Positions 1 to 11,072 of a stretch of 64,000 bases of DNA are shown here, in pieces. Source of the DNA: Gari tellinella (taxonomy: Eukaryota; Mollusca; Bivalvia; Cardiida; Psammobiidae); contig OV277861.1 in NCBI GenBank assembly GCA_922989275.2, positions 98,308,993 through 98,372,992 on the forward strand, given 5' to 3'. A program made the position numbers and the translations under genes. Within the stretch, counting starts at the first letter, position 1; each line of letters starts with the position of its first letter. Under the pieces are notes generated by a model. That model had not been told where the DNA came from. It saw only the letters and a program-made list of their open reading frames with translations, and searched no databases.

Positions 1-127
1 CAGTAAGGAGCCTGATCAGACGCCGTGTTTACCCGGCGTCTGATCAGGCTCAAAACTGTTTGCACTGGAAATAGTATTTTTAGCGTAAAAGCGTTTACTG
101 GGAAAGAACAGCGTTTTATCCACTGTA
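1..127. mobile_element. M1 element, right part, cut by window edge
   Basis: The window opens inside an M1 copy: alpha hairpin (about 5-58), then the TTTAGCGTAAA...GGGAAAGAACAG...CCACTGTA right end with terminal TA. It diverges from the young copies at 39-56 kb. Confidence 0.8.
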
Positions 128-394
128 AGAGCTAAAAAGGAAGGCGGTTTGGTGGTTTTAATCCAAACAGGCTGCTTTGGAACAAATGGGATAAGCCGAA
201 ATCATCTTCCTGTAATCATTATCATGTCATCTCATCATACATCCCTCATCATTTATGGGCGTTTGTCTCGCAGATCCTGGCAAATGTCGTTGGCAGAATA
301 AAACAATTTTACCAACCGCACAATAGTTATGATCCACTAAAACATGTTTTTCTTTTATTTGCACACCGGCCACTCGTGGATTTGCAAACATTTC
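128..394. other. Non-coding, nothing recognised
   Basis: No open frame of note, no tandem structure and no match to the element families in this window. Confidence 0.5.
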
Positions 395-414
395 CACTCA
401 GGGCTCGATATCTC

Positions 415-506
415 ACAGGGCCCCGACACGATTGCCTTTTGAGAAAAAAAACGTCAGAAGTATATCGATTTTTTTCTCTAAAAATAGCAATCGTGTCGGG
501 CCCGTG
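415..506. mobile_element. Mini palindromic element, CAGGGCCCCGACACGATTGC ends
   Basis: Inverted ends of 20 bp (CAGGGCCCCGACACGATTGC at 415-434; GCAATCGTGTCGGGCCCGTG at 487-506) enclose about 50 bp of A/T-rich sequence. I could not see a clear target duplication. It seems to interrupt or abut the K element that follows. Confidence 0.55.
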
Positions 507-674
507 TGCGCAGTCAAGCGTTACCCGTCTAAAACCTTAAAACGTGGCTTAGCCACGTTTTAACTGTGAACTACGGGTATGTTTGACTTAACCTTACATG
601 AAATAATGTAATTAATGTATCGAAATATCGGTTAGTTCGAGTTAAGCGAGTCGAGATATCGAAGTTCGACTGTA
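507..674. mobile_element. K element with gamma palindrome
   Basis: It contains AAACGTGGCTTAGCCACGTT at about 539-558, flanked by the complementary-type ACGGGTATGTTTGACTTAACC segment. It ends in CGATATCGAAGTTCGACTGTA, the K family right end. The left end is unclear because of the element at 415-506. Confidence 0.6.
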
Positions 675-1005
675 GTTGCAACTTCTCTGTCTGACGAGTA
701 AATTGTAACAAACAGTATGCAGACGAGACAGCAGCAGTTTATATTGGTCTACACTTTTAGCAGTGTCAAATTCCTTCTCTTGTCGCATCTCATAATTCTG
801 TTCAGGTTAACTTTATGTTATCCCAATTAACGCGTTCGTGTCCAAAGTACTGCTGTTAATTGTTTACAGTTTGGAACTAGATCAGATGCAGCGTAATTTT
901 GCATCTGACCAGGTGCAAGCCTGTTGGTAATTTATAGTACAATAAATGTTCGATATTTTCAAATACATGCACCTGTCATTTTTAGCTCGCCTATTCGAAG
1001 AATGT

Positions 1006-1034
1006 GGGTGGGTGGGTGGGGGGGGGGGGGGGGG
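1006..1034 (+). repeat. G-quadruplex-prone G tract
   Basis: Four GGG blocks separated by single T run into 17 consecutive G (1018-1034). This is a canonical intramolecular G4 pattern on the plus strand. The 82-aa open frame across it (946-1194) is just poly-Gly from the tract. Confidence 0.85.
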
Positions 1035-1039
1035 CGTCG

Positions 1040-1570
1040 GCATCAGCGTCGGCGTTGGTTTTTCATGGTTAAAGTTTTGGGGTAAGTGTTGTAATGCACT
1101 TGTGCTTCATGACATATTTGCAGTAGGAAGCAGATATTTGGAATGGAGGTGCCCATGTGGGTTGAACATTGATGTTGTGTTGTTAAAATTTTAAAAAAGA
1201 AGTTAAAATTTAGTCAAAATTTTACCTTTTGTGGACTTAGGTTTTTCGGCTGATTTCTCATGGTTAAAGTTTTGGGGCAAGTGTTGTAATACACTATTAC
1301 TACATGAAATATTTGTATTAGGAAGCTGATACATGTATTTGGAATGAAGGTGCCCTCTGGGTTGAACATTGATGTTGCGTAGTTAAAATGTTTTTTAAAT
1401 TTAGTCAAAATTTCACCTGTTTTGGACTTAGAAATTTAGGACTGAAATTTCAAAGTTAGTTATGGAGTAAGTGTTGGAATGCACTTATACTACATGGCAT
1501 ATTTACATTAGTAAGCTGATATTAATTTGGAATGGAAGTTCCCTGTGGCTTGAATATCAATGTACTGATA
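1040..1570 (+). repeat. Tandem repeat, about 190-195 bp, three copies
   Basis: Markers recur: CATGGTTAAAGTTTTGGGG at 1064 and 1259, GTAAGTGTTGnAATGCAC three times, and GGTTGAACATTGATGTTG. Spacing is 195 then about 188 bp. The third copy is more diverged. The upstream GCGTCGGCATCAGCGTCGGCG sits next to the G tract. Confidence 0.8.
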
Positions 1571-1751
1571 TACTTTTCTATTGATAGTTACCTATTTAAG
1601 AAAGGTTTAATTAGGCGAGCTTTGCTGATCTCCGACAGCTCTTGTACATTTAACCCATTTATGCAGAGACAGTGTATACACTGACTCTGATTTATGCCTT
1701 GATGAACTCTCTATGTATCCTTGCTGAGATATATCATTGTACATGTAGATA

Positions 1752-2078
1752 TACAGTACTGAACCTTATTAAATTAACAATTTTTGCGATTCGCTTGCAA
1801 TTCGATGGAAATTCGTTTGCAATTCGATGGCAATTTGCTTGCGATTCAAAATAGTAACTTTACCCTCGGGTAAGTTTTTTTGAATGGTGTATCTCACAAA
1901 TGTTCGCAAATATGCCTCCGTTAATTTTTTCGATTCCATGTTTGTCACAACCGCTTCGGAAAATTTGCGTAAGAATATTCAAGTGTAGGATTTGTTTTTT
2001 GAAGCGCCCGATTCGATGGCAATTCGATGGCAATTCGCTTGCGATTATCAATTTAATTTAATAAGGTTCAGTACTGTA
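1752..2078. mobile_element. F element copy 1 (TA-flanked)
   Basis: Perfect inverted ends of about 26 bp begin TACAGTACTGAACCTTATTA. Inside each end lie direct copies of an ATTCGATGGCAATTCGATGG block. The terminal TA and size (327 bp) fit a Tc1/mariner-type MITE. The second copy is at 4215-4530. Confidence 0.85.
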
Positions 2079-2229
2079 CAAGGGTGATCTAAAGACACTG
2101 CAGTGTTTGTCCATACAGCAAAATAGTTCAAATGATCTAGCAAACAGTGCATACATTGTAACATGGCGTCTCACCTGGCTCTACCGTGACTGTTTGCCAA
2201 TGTCCACCTTATAGACACTAGGTTATAAA

Positions 2230-2398
2230 ACTCTTTACCCCATAATATGTGCCTAGTTTTGAAACTTCAACCTGCTTTAAGCTGCAATCTGCTACGCCAT
2301 GAAATATATTTATAACTGTATCAATACGAGCTTATTTACTTCACTGAGGGAATAAATTTACAGGCGTTGAAAGGCGTATTTATTGGGTAATTAGTTAA
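2230..2398. mobile_element. C element, internally deleted
   Basis: It starts CTCTTTACCCCATAA and continues with half of hairpin beta (CAACCTGCTTTAAGC), the ATAACTGTAT...TTCACTGAGGGAATAAAT segment and a right end before TTAA at 2395-2398. The other beta arm is missing. Confidence 0.65.
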
Positions 2399-2413
2399 AT
2401 GGCTAAGTTTCGT

Positions 2414-2652
2414 TTAACTCATTTGTCTTTAACAAATGTGTACATGTGAAGAGTACGCTTGTCCTATGCAAACAGTGAAGTTCCTGATCAGAGGGCTCCT
2501 ACAGGAGCCCTCTGATCAGGGACTTCACTGTTTGTCATTTTGCACTTTTTCACAAAAAAACAAACAAACTTAAATACTAGTAGTCTAGAATGGACCCGCT
2601 TTTATTGCAACTGGAATTGTCCATTGGAAGTTTCAGGGGATAATGAGTGAAA
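2414..2652. mobile_element. A element inserted in an M1 remnant
   Basis: TTAACTCATTTG start (TTAA 2414-2417) and GGGGATAATGAG end (TTAA decayed to TGAA, 2649-2652). It carries the alpha variant hairpin GATCAGAGGGCTCC at 2468-2534. Flanks read CGT[TTAA] and [..AA]ACGGGAAAG, that is the M1 sequence CGTTTAAACGGGAAAG split at its TTAA. Confidence 0.8.
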
Positions 2653-2680
2653 CGGGAAAGAATAGCGTTGTCCCACTGTA
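2653..2680. mobile_element. M1 right-end remnant
   Basis: ACGGGAAAGAATAGCG...CCACTGTA is the M1 right end left over after the A insertion at 2414-2652. The rest of this M1 copy is gone. Confidence 0.6.
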
Positions 2681-3110
2681 TAGCGGAGTTTGCTGATGGA
2701 TGATACCTGAGAAAAAGATGACAATTGACAACTGAAACATGAATGTATACTAAAGATAGGGTTAAGCAATATGAAGCCATCTGACAATATTCCCACGGCC
2801 TGAAGAATCACCGTTATGAATAAATTAACGGAAATACTGTAAAAGTTGTATATGAAAACGGTGTAATTCAAGTTTGATTAAAGCTCGCCACCCGACACCT
2901 TATTTCCTGCCCAGCGCGCGGCTTATCGGGTAGAAATCAAGAGTAACCAGACTCCGGGTGAAATGCAGGGCACCCCACAACAAAAGTGCAATTAATTCCA
3001 CCAGAGACATAGACCCCTTTCGGTAAGTACCCGGGGTCGTAAGGGAACAAACACATATTATTTAATTGGCACATCTTGCTTAATAACAGAAAATTCGAAA
3101 CCAGTTAAAA
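2681..3110. other. Non-coding, partly GC-richer
   Basis: The block at 2880-3055 is GC-richer and not repeated elsewhere in the window. The minus frames at 2577-2871 have no recognisable domain and run through the A element, so they were not called. Confidence 0.4.
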
Positions 3111-3320
3111 TACAATAAAACTTGTGTATAGCGACCACTCAATGAAAACATGGCATTCTATCAAATACATGTTACTGTTACATTGTAGGATAAGTAATGC
3201 AAAAAACCTCCTATATGACATTTCTGCATTAAATTTGTCCTGCATTAAACTGACACATTAACACTGACACATTAACACAGCAGGCCTTTGAGTGGCCGCT
3301 CTACACAAGGTTTACTGTTT
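3111..3320. mobile_element. I element (CTnTGTRTAGnGRCCACTCA ends)
   Basis: Imperfect inverted ends: ACAATAAAACTTGTGTATAG at the left and the complement of CTACACAAGGTTTACTGTTT at the right, followed inward by GCGACCACTCAATG / CTTTGAGTGGCCGC. Palindromic interior with TTCTGCATTAA/TTAACACTG. This is the I group of TA elements. Confidence 0.6.
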
Positions 3321-3408
3321 AATGCAATCAATCATTTTCAAACCAGAGAAATCTGAGTAGAACACATATCCCGAGAAGAGTTCAAGAAATCTGTCCACAT
3401 CACTTCAT

Positions 3409-3720
3409 ACAGTAAAGATGATGTACTTGCTGTGAAGAAACGGTTTTCCTCTCCCAAACAAACGCGTTTATGCTAAAACAAGGCTGCCATTTCTCCGGAT
3501 TTTTTCTAAGTCTTCGGATTTTTATCCTAGCCTTAAGGCGAATTCTGCTTTACTTTCAACCTGTTTTAAGCAGTCATGTGTCTTCAAAACAAGAAACAGT
3601 CTATGGGGTAAAGGTACGATTAGTAAAATTGCGTCTGAAAATTTAAAATCTTAGGATTTTTATGATCAACTTATGGCATCCCTGCTAAAACCGTTATGTC
3701 CATTTCGCAATTTGTCCGTT
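3409..3720. mobile_element. Decayed M1 relative split by an E element
   Basis: TTCCTCTCCCAAACAAACGCGTTTATGCTAAAA before 3479 is M1-like. CTAAAACCGTTATGTCC resumes after 3684. The E insertion duplicated CTAAAA. Confidence 0.55.
3479..3684. mobile_element. E element, partial hairpin beta
   Basis: CAAGGCTGCCATTTCTCCGG start and CTTATGGCATCCCTG end. Exact 6-bp duplication CTAAAA (3473-3478 and 3685-3690). Only one beta arm (TTCTGCTTTACTTTCAACC) remains inside. Confidence 0.85.
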
Positions 3721-3860
3721 GCTGATATGATATAGGAACTAAGTTCCGAACAAGCTTCTTATATAATTCGAAGGACATTATCAAGGTCACAGTCAACATG
3801 AAAATGACATGAGACATTACGCCATCCAAAGATGTACTCACGCACTAAAATGTCTATCCA

Positions 3861-4164
3861 CAGGGCTGCCATTTCTCCAGATTTTTCCGAAATCCTCGGA
3901 TTTTCTTAAACCTACGGATATTTTCCGAAATATTCGGATTTCTCCTCTTACTTTTAAAACTTTGATGTTTTTACTTTTAATTGGGGAACATTGATATGGG
4001 TGTTATCAAACAGCTTAGATCAAGATCAGTCGCCGCGCTAAGTGGCGTCTGATCTGGATCCAAACTGTTTACATAATTATGTTAGTGTTATAGAACCTGG
4101 TAGCAAAAGGTCAAAGAAAATATGGAAATTTTTGGATTTCAGTGAGCAACTTATGGTAGCCCTG
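3861..4164. mobile_element. E element carrying hairpin alpha
   Basis: CAGGGCTGCCATTTCTCC start and CTTATGGTAGCCCTG end, flanked by TATCCA/TATCCT (5 of 6 match). The interior holds alpha (about 4007-4072, CAAACAGCTTAGATCAAGATCAG...) instead of the beta hairpin of other E copies. Confidence 0.85.
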
Positions 4165-4214
4165 TATCCTTCTGGTGTGTTATAGGACATATGGCTCGCA
4201 CAAGTCTTTGCTAT

Positions 4215-4530
4215 TACAGTACTGAACCTTATTAAATTAACAATTTTTGCGATTCGATTGCAATTCGATGGCAATTCGATGGCAATTCGCTTGCGATTCA
4301 AAATAGTAACTTTACCCTCGGGTAAGTTTTCTTGAATGGTGTATCTCACAAATGTTCGCAAATATGCCTTCGTTATTTTTTTCGATCCCAAATTTGTCAA
4401 AACCGCTTCAAAAAATTCGCGTAAAAATATTCAAACGTAGGATTTGTTTTTTGAAGCGCCCGATTCGATGGCAATTCGATGGCAATTCGCTTGCGATTAT
4501 CAATTTAATTTATTAAGGTTCAGTACTGTA
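4215..4530. mobile_element. F element copy 2 (TA-flanked)
   Basis: Same ends as 1752-2078. Internal direct repeats are at 4248-4296 and 4461-4498. The two copies are collinear except for a slightly shorter left block here. Confidence 0.85.
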
Positions 4531-5393
4531 CCACTGAGGGCAACGCTCAAAATCTAGGACACACTGACCTTGAAATGACAAGCGATACTCTGTCATCCCA
4601 AGATGTATTCACACACACATTTTGGTGTCCAAAACTGATGTTGTATAGGAAATATGCACAGGACAAGCTTTTTCTATAATTGCAGTCAAAGGCCAAGGTC
4701 AAAGATACAGAGGACCTGAAACCTTTATGTAACATCTTGCCATCCTGAGATATAAACTCACACCAGATTTGGTATCTCTAGCCGATGTGATGTAGAAAAT
4801 AAATTGCGGACAAATATCTTTATAATACGGGTCAATGTCAAGGACACAGTGACCTGAAATGACACTCCACAATCCCATAATGTACTAACAAACAATAGTT
4901 GGTATCAATAGCTGCTGTGGCCTTAAAAGAGTTCATCATCATATAAATACACAAATAAATACTATATTCAACAAGTTAGTACTGATTTATATAGTGATAT
5001 GAATACATGCTTTAATATTGCCTGCTGTTGTTAACGAAATATGCTTCAGCAAAATCTATTCTATTATTGAGGTCAAAGATTAATATCAAGGTAGCATTGA
5101 ATGTTCCATGGTACGTGACACAAAACCATCCAATATGTACTCAAACACTCCATTTGGCAAATCTAGCTGATATGTAATAGCCAGTTTACTCCAGACAAGC
5201 TTTTCCAATAATTGAGACCAAATGTCAATGTCAAGAGCACAGTGACTTGAAGGTAGCATGCGACAATCGGACATCCAAAGATGTACACACATACTAAATT
5301 TGGTATCCTTACATGATATGGCATAGGAAATATGCTGCAAACAAGCCTTTATATTAATTGAGGTCAAAAATCATTGTTAAGGTATCCGTGACC

Positions 5394-5620
5394 TTAACCC
5401 ATTTGTGCCCACGATCTAAAATATGGGATATGGGCAAACAGTGTAGACCCTAATCAGACGCCGCATTATGCGGTGTCTGACCAGATTCTACACTGTTTAA
5501 TGATAGGGTTTCAATATAAAACAAAATCAAAATGAAAATTTTGACCAGGCACCCCTAAGGAAAATATGGACAAATCCAATATATAAGCATGGAAGAATCC
5601 ACTGGGCACAAATGGGTTAA
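5394..5620. mobile_element. B element with alpha hairpin, TTAA-flanked
   Basis: TTAA at 5394-5397 and 5617-5620. Inverted ends are CCCATTTGTGCCCACG and TGGGCACAAATGGG. Alpha lies at about 5433-5498 with apex GCCGCATTATGCGG. TTAA target and CCC start fit piggyBac-type MITEs. Confidence 0.9.
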
Positions 5621-5850
5621 ATGACATGCCACCCAAAGATGTACTGAAACACACGAAATTTGCTTCTCTAGCTGATATAGTGTAGGAAATATGCTTCTGA
5701 CAACTTTTCATAAATGAGGCCAAAGTATTAGGTCACGGTGACCTGAAAATGTTACTAGACATTCCGTCTTCCCAAAATGTTTTCACACTATAGTATACAC
5801 TGCTGGTGTTGTACTGGAAATATTCACCGGGTAAGCCTTTTCTATATCTT

Positions 5851-6621
5851 TTTCTTTAATTGAATTGAACGGTTTAGACCACAATGACTTGAACATTTTA
5901 TATCGTAGGCCTAATATCAAAATCTCTTATAGCCAGTTTTTAAAATTTTACAGGAGAGAAGTTTTTTGTCTAGCTATTTCAAACATTGACAAAATCTCTA
6001 TAAATTTGAAATGTATAATTAAGAAATCATACTATAATATGTCACTAACAGATTTTCGACTATGTTCAAAGGATAATTGAGTAATACTTTAATGATTGTT
6101 GAATGCGACTCTTTGATATCACTTTAACACAAATTTATGAATATATCAAATCAAAATATCGTATATAGCTCAAATTCCTTTCCATAAATGTACATAGGTA
6201 AAACCTCGTATTTCAAAAAACATAACAGAAAATGACATTTAAAGGCTATGTAACTAGACAAATGAATAGTAAAAACCTACACTCAAACAATACCTATAAT
6301 TCTATTGTTTCATGTCGTTCCAAAGACTGAGAGATACAGACACATCACACAACTACACTTTTTTTCTGACCAAGTACGATGTTTTGAAATTAAGACGTTT
6401 TCACTAATCAGTATACGACATTTCATCAGGTGACTGTTTAGAGCCTTTCTCATTGGGATAGATGTACGGGGTTTTGTCAGAATCTGCGTATAGGCGCAAT
6501 CTTTCCTAAGTTATGAAAAGGTGATTTTCTGAAAATACTTCGCCATCCCAAAATGTAACCGCACATCAAATTTGGTACCCGCAGTTGATGTGCCTTTCAG
6601 TACTCAATACAGATGTTTGCA
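5851..6621. other. Non-coding AT-rich stretch
   Basis: No gene recognised. A stray unit of the 135-bp repeat is near 6540-6590. The 71-aa frame at 5865-6080 is low-complexity AT-rich translation and was not called. Confidence 0.4.
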
Positions 6622-6817
6622 TAGACCAGACTGAAAGTGAAAGAGAATACACCCTAAGCGCATTCTGCTTTACTTTCAGTCTGCTTTAAGCTACCATCTG
6701 ATGATATAGAATTTTAGCTCTTAATGTGCACGTTCATCTCGTGTTTATAGTGAAACTATTTTATTCAGTGGATGAATAAATTAAGTGTAAAGGCGTAGTT
6801 ATGGTGTTATGGCTTAA
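6622..6817. mobile_element. C element, left end lost
   Basis: Right beta arm (GCGCATTCTGCTTTACTTTC), CATCTGATGATATAG, ACTATTTTATTCAGTGGATG and right end to TTAA (6814-6817). The next A element starts with this same TTAA. Confidence 0.75.
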
Positions 6818-7064
6818 CTCAGTATCCCCTGAAACTTCAAATGGGCAATTCCAGTTTGCAATAAAGGCGGAGCCATTTAAGACTATTTAGGATTTTTGTT
6901 TTATATAAGATGAAACATGACAAACAGTGAAGTCCCTGATCAGAGGGCTCCTGCAGGAGCCCTCTGATCAGGGACTTCCCTGTTTGCATAGAACAAGTGT
7001 ACTTCTCACAAGTACACCTTTGGTAAAGGACGCATATATGCGTCACTAGGGCTCAATGAGTTAA
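6814..7064. mobile_element. A element, full length
   Basis: TTAA at 6814-6817 and 7061-7064. Alpha variant hairpin at about 6921-6987 has GATCAGAGGGCTCCTGCAGG at the apex. The ends CTCAGTATCCCCTGAAAC / GGGCTCAATGAG identify A (here in reverse). Confidence 0.9.
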
Positions 7065-7393
7065 AACAAATTTAGGATTGCACAAGTTTTACTGTGAATG
7101 TGTGTGACGTCTTGTAACAATGCTCATTGCCTATACACGAATCACCTGCTCAACTCACCGAACAGCCGTTTAATAAAACACATCATTTAACCTTCATATT
7201 GTCACACTATTTTATGTTTTCGATAAATTATTGTCGTTTGCAGATTTTTCCCACAGCGTTTCATTAATTTTAAGAAATATCACTTCATTAGTGAATCAGT
7301 ATAGGACTGTGTCCATACGCCTAGTTGCTCGGCATGAAATCAAGTCGCAATATGTAAGCAAATATCAGTGCGTAAATCTTGGCAGAATAAGGG

Positions 7394-7616
7394 CTAACCC
7401 CTTCACTGTCACGACGTCATCTGATTAAAACAATTGCCGTCTGCTTTTATTCTCAAATTTAGATTTAAAGTAAATTGACTAAAGTAATAATCGTATGAGC
7501 GTCAAAAAGTTTGAATCCTGATCAGACGCCGCCTTACGCGGCGTCAGATACGGAATCAAACTGTTTGCAAAAAATCATTGTAGAATCTACATGGGGTAAG
7601 GTAGTAAAGGGTTTAA
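7394..7616. mobile_element. D element with alpha hairpin
   Basis: CTAACCCCTTCACTGTCACG left end with decayed TTAA, TTGCCGTCTGCTTTTATTC, alpha at 7501-7568 (GCCGCCTTACGCGGCG apex), and right end to TTAA at 7613-7616. Confidence 0.85.
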
Positions 7617-7765
7617 ACGTTTCATGACGAAAACTGAGTCAAATTAACTTTAATTTCGTAACCAATATATGAGTTTACGCGTACACTCTCGTGGAAAATT
7701 GAAGCTTGTCAAATTGGGTGCTCATTAACCTTCAACACTAGCGTGAGCTGATTTGTAATAAACGT

Positions 7766-7970
7766 TATACATACAATCGAAATTCGATACTACGACCTCA
7801 CTTTAATCGATCTAACCAGTATTTCGTAATTTGAATTTTGATAAGTCGATCTCGGTAAAGTCAAACATTCCCGTATTTCAAAGTTAGAACGTGGCTAAGC
7901 CACGTTTTAACTTTGAAATATGGGTATGTTCGAACAAACGCGAGTTCGTATAATCGAGTTTTTACTGTTA
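7766..7970. mobile_element. K element with gamma palindrome
   Basis: The palindrome centred near 7895 has arms TATTTCAAAGTTAGAACGTG and its complement, flanked by TCAAACATTCCCG / TGGGTATGTTCGA. It ends CGAGTTTTTACTGTTA. Confidence 0.75.
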
Positions 7971-9009
7971 TTATAAACAGTTTTGATCCAGATACGAGTC
8001 CCAGTGACTCGAAGTGTCAACTAGATTCAAAGTGTATGCCAATCTCACACCATTTCTGCTAAAGAAGTGGCGAATCGATATACTTATATTATGGAACAGT
8101 GGCAGACACTAAAGCTTGCTAATGAAAAATATCCAGCATGCTAAAACTCGATTGAAATCTAGATCATTATTACTAATGTTACGAACTACAAACGTCACCT
8201 GTATCAATGATTCGCTCGAATAAGGACAATACATTAAAAGGGGCTGTTGCAAAAGAGTCATTTTGGGCCTGTTCTGTTCCCTTTTTGAAAGCATTGATTC
8301 AAAGTAATAGGACGGAAACAGGTGTTGGACTACATCGTCTGTCAATCATATGTACATTATACATAATATTCTTACATAATCATACTTCATCAGAGCCCTG
8401 CTAGTATATGCTAGCGCTGAAGATTTGATGGTTTTGTTAAGTTCACATGTGTCCTTCGTCATCGTCCAACGCCGTCGTCAGTCGTTTTGTTTTGCTTAAA
8501 ATGCATGTTTATTTATTTTATTATCATGCTTAGCTCAACTTTTGGAAAAGTTTAGCTATTATCGTCACCCTGTGTCGTTTTTGTTGGGCTTTAGTTTATT
8601 CTTTGTAAGACAACATTTCTCAATGACTGATCAAAAACAAATTAAGATGGACATCATTGTTTTATTAAAGCGAGTTTTTTGGAAATACAATAGTGTCTTC
8701 TCCAAAGTAAAAAAGGTAGAAATTTTCAATGTTTTTTTTTTACCGAGATAACGGATCAGATTTATTGCGTTTGAGATGAAAACAATATTAAGGAACCAAG
8801 CTAACAAGAATCGAAGCTGTTTGTAAAATCGACTGCTATAACCTATGGCGGTAATGGTCTGAACGTTATATAAAACAATTCATATCTTATCTTCATGGCA
8901 GATATAGGAATATGTTCGTTTTGCAAGAACAGCGACGAAAAGGTTGTTCAAAGTTCGTTAAGTCTGTGTGTTACAGTTTAAACGCAAATAAATCTCAATA
9001 AAAACGAAC
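7971..9009. other. Non-coding, no gene recognised
   Basis: A CGTCATCGTCCAACGCCGTC segment near 8458 resembles the block at 12.35 kb and is probably the end of a dispersed repeat. Short frames at 8109-8751 overlap on both strands without recognisable domains and were not called. Confidence 0.4.
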
Positions 9010-9185
9010 ATGACAACTTTGACAACGCGACGTCTGATCAGGATACAAACTGTTTGACACTCGTTTTGTAATTTCTTATGTCATACAATTATACTGCCTT
9101 ACTGTTTTTTTTTTTTTTTACTTCGAAACGACATTGCAGACAACAGAATTGAAGCAGACGACAATAAAGCGGTGATGGGGAAAAA
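9010..9185 (-). mobile_element. D element remnant, reverse, half hairpin alpha
   Basis: One alpha arm remains (GCGACGTCTGATCAGGATAC, then AAACTGTTTGACACTCGTTT). The reverse of the D sequence follows, GAAGCAGACGACAATAAAGC. Confidence 0.55.
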
Positions 9186-9246
9186 GTCTCCCGAATAATT
9201 TGATCATGAATTTCTTTCCAGTGTAAGTGCGAACTTTCTTGGTGTT

Positions 9247-9434
9247 GCCTACGAACACACGGCATCCCATCAGGGTCTGCATATTTTGCTACTTTGCGGT
9301 AGTTTCGCTACCGGACAAATTATGTTTTCTTTCGACACTGTCAAAACAAAAAAAGAGTGAAAGCCTACGAACACACGGCATCCCATCAGGGTCTGCATAC
9401 TTTGCTACTTTGCGGTAGTTTCGCTACCGGACAT
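9247..9434 (+). repeat. Direct duplication, about 70 bp, 117 bp apart
   Basis: CCTACGAACACACGGCATCC through GTAGTTTCGCTACCGGACA is present at about 9247-9315 and again at 9364-9434 with one or two differences. Confidence 0.85.
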
Positions 9435-11072
9435 CACGACTTATTTTAACTGATAATGAGACGTACAAACATGTTACACCTATTACCCCATAAACACGAC
9501 TTTAATTTATTCCTCGTCTTGATAAAATAGTTCTACTTCATACAATCATGAATATGCAACATAATAAATATTGCCTATATCCTAGCAGATGGTATCCTAT
9601 AAGGCTAAAAGTCTACTTTGTGATAAGCGACTTCATAATATAAGACAAGCTTCAAGGTACAAGTCACTTTATTGAAAGTCGTGGGTTAACAAACATTATT
9701 TATATCAGCCAGGAGCTATTTACAGACTTAAGCACATATTCCTTAAATAAAACATTTAAAACTTACAACCGACCTGTTAAAGAAACTATATTGTCATGTT
9801 AAAAGAAGCTAGTGCTTGAGAGCATCATAGACTATAGATGTCAATAGAATTGTTCAGTAAATATGTATAGTCAAACTATTCATAGTCAACACTGTATGAA
9901 GCTACCATTTAAACATGTTCCCAACTGTCTAGTATACAGTTTATTTGCTAAATGCTGAAAACAACAATGCACCAAGTTCATGTATAAGCTTTCTGAATGA
10001 CTTTCACCCCACACTCAGTGGCACCTGTCGATGCAGTATTTGGTACACGTGATTGCCTTATTCAGGATAAAAAAAATAATCCTGGGCTTTCTGCATTATT
10101 CAAGTGCGTTAAGCAATCACTTGTCTTAATAATATATTTCCATGCTATCTAATTGAGCGGTCGCTTAATACAAGAATGACTGTGCATTGTTGAAGGATAA
10201 AATTAAGAAATAGTTCCTAATTTAGTGACTGATAAAACACATTCTCTCTCAAAGTGCTTTTTCGAATATCTTTTCGCAAGTCACCTCAAACCCTGACTCA
10301 TAACATGCTTTCCAAAAAAATAATTTTATATAATTATACATTCATCAATGTTCTCATATTGTATTGCAGTAAAGCCTCTCCTCAACGATGCTGAAAACAA
10401 GTAGCATTGGCAGTATTAATTAAGTGGTAGTTAAATACAGAATCAAAGTAATGCAAAAAGCTCATTCATTACTTTTATACTGTATTTAGCAATAAACTGG
10501 CTTAAAGACCGCCATCCTTTCATTCCGTCTTGCCGTAAAAGGGAATCTACATTGTTCGAAGGAATGATGAAGAAAAGATTCCCTTTCATGACAAAGCTGG
10601 GTTATCACATTGCACACAAAGAAGCGGGTGATTTGTGATTAGACAACTATCATATTAAGCGCAAAGGTTATATTTTAAAGTGTAAGGTTCGTAGTTTTAT
10701 TGTCCGTTGTTTGATACATCTATAAACCTTACAGTATATTACCTTTCTTATAATGTTTTAATATTCAAATGTTAAATTCAGGGGTTATATACTTTCAAAT
10801 GCAGCATCGGGTTTCCAAATCTTAAAAGTATAAAAATGCAACGCGGATCTACCAACAAAGGAGACTTCGCAAAACTATCCACTGCACGAAATATGTGATG
10901 GTGACATCGAAACAATGAACGCCTAGATTATAATAATAGCTGCGAGCTGCGTGCTGTATTCGTCTTATACACGAGCTCAAAGCACTGAATAGTAGATGGA
11001 TTCTCATTTCTCATTGTACTGATAAATCCGTATTAATTATTAAAGAATATGTTTTCCTCAAAGATATAACAC
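9435..11072. other. Long AT-rich non-coding stretch
   Basis: No tandem repeat, no clear family member and no open frame of interest. Weak inverted similarity around 9997-10200 may be an old I-type element. If 11073-11315 is a terminal exon, the part next to 11072 would be its 3' UTR or downstream DNA. Confidence 0.4.

Larger units (their letters stand above)
3690..5850. repeat. Degenerate tandem repeat, unit about 135 bp, interrupted
   Basis: Repeated motifs are AAGGTCACAGTGACCTGAAA, CCATCCcAAGATGTACTCACAC, and AAATTTGGTATCTCTAGCTGATATG followed by GGAAATATGC and ACAAGCTTTT. Block starts lie near 3826, 4599, 4737, 4870, 5131, 5271, 5632 and 5767. It is interrupted by E (3861), F (4215) and B (5394). 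A stray unit is near 6544 and two are at 36.2-36.4 kb. Confidence 0.8.

Noticed and set aside
946..1194. 82-aa frame with poly-Gly
   Set aside because: It is caused by the G tract at 1006-1034.
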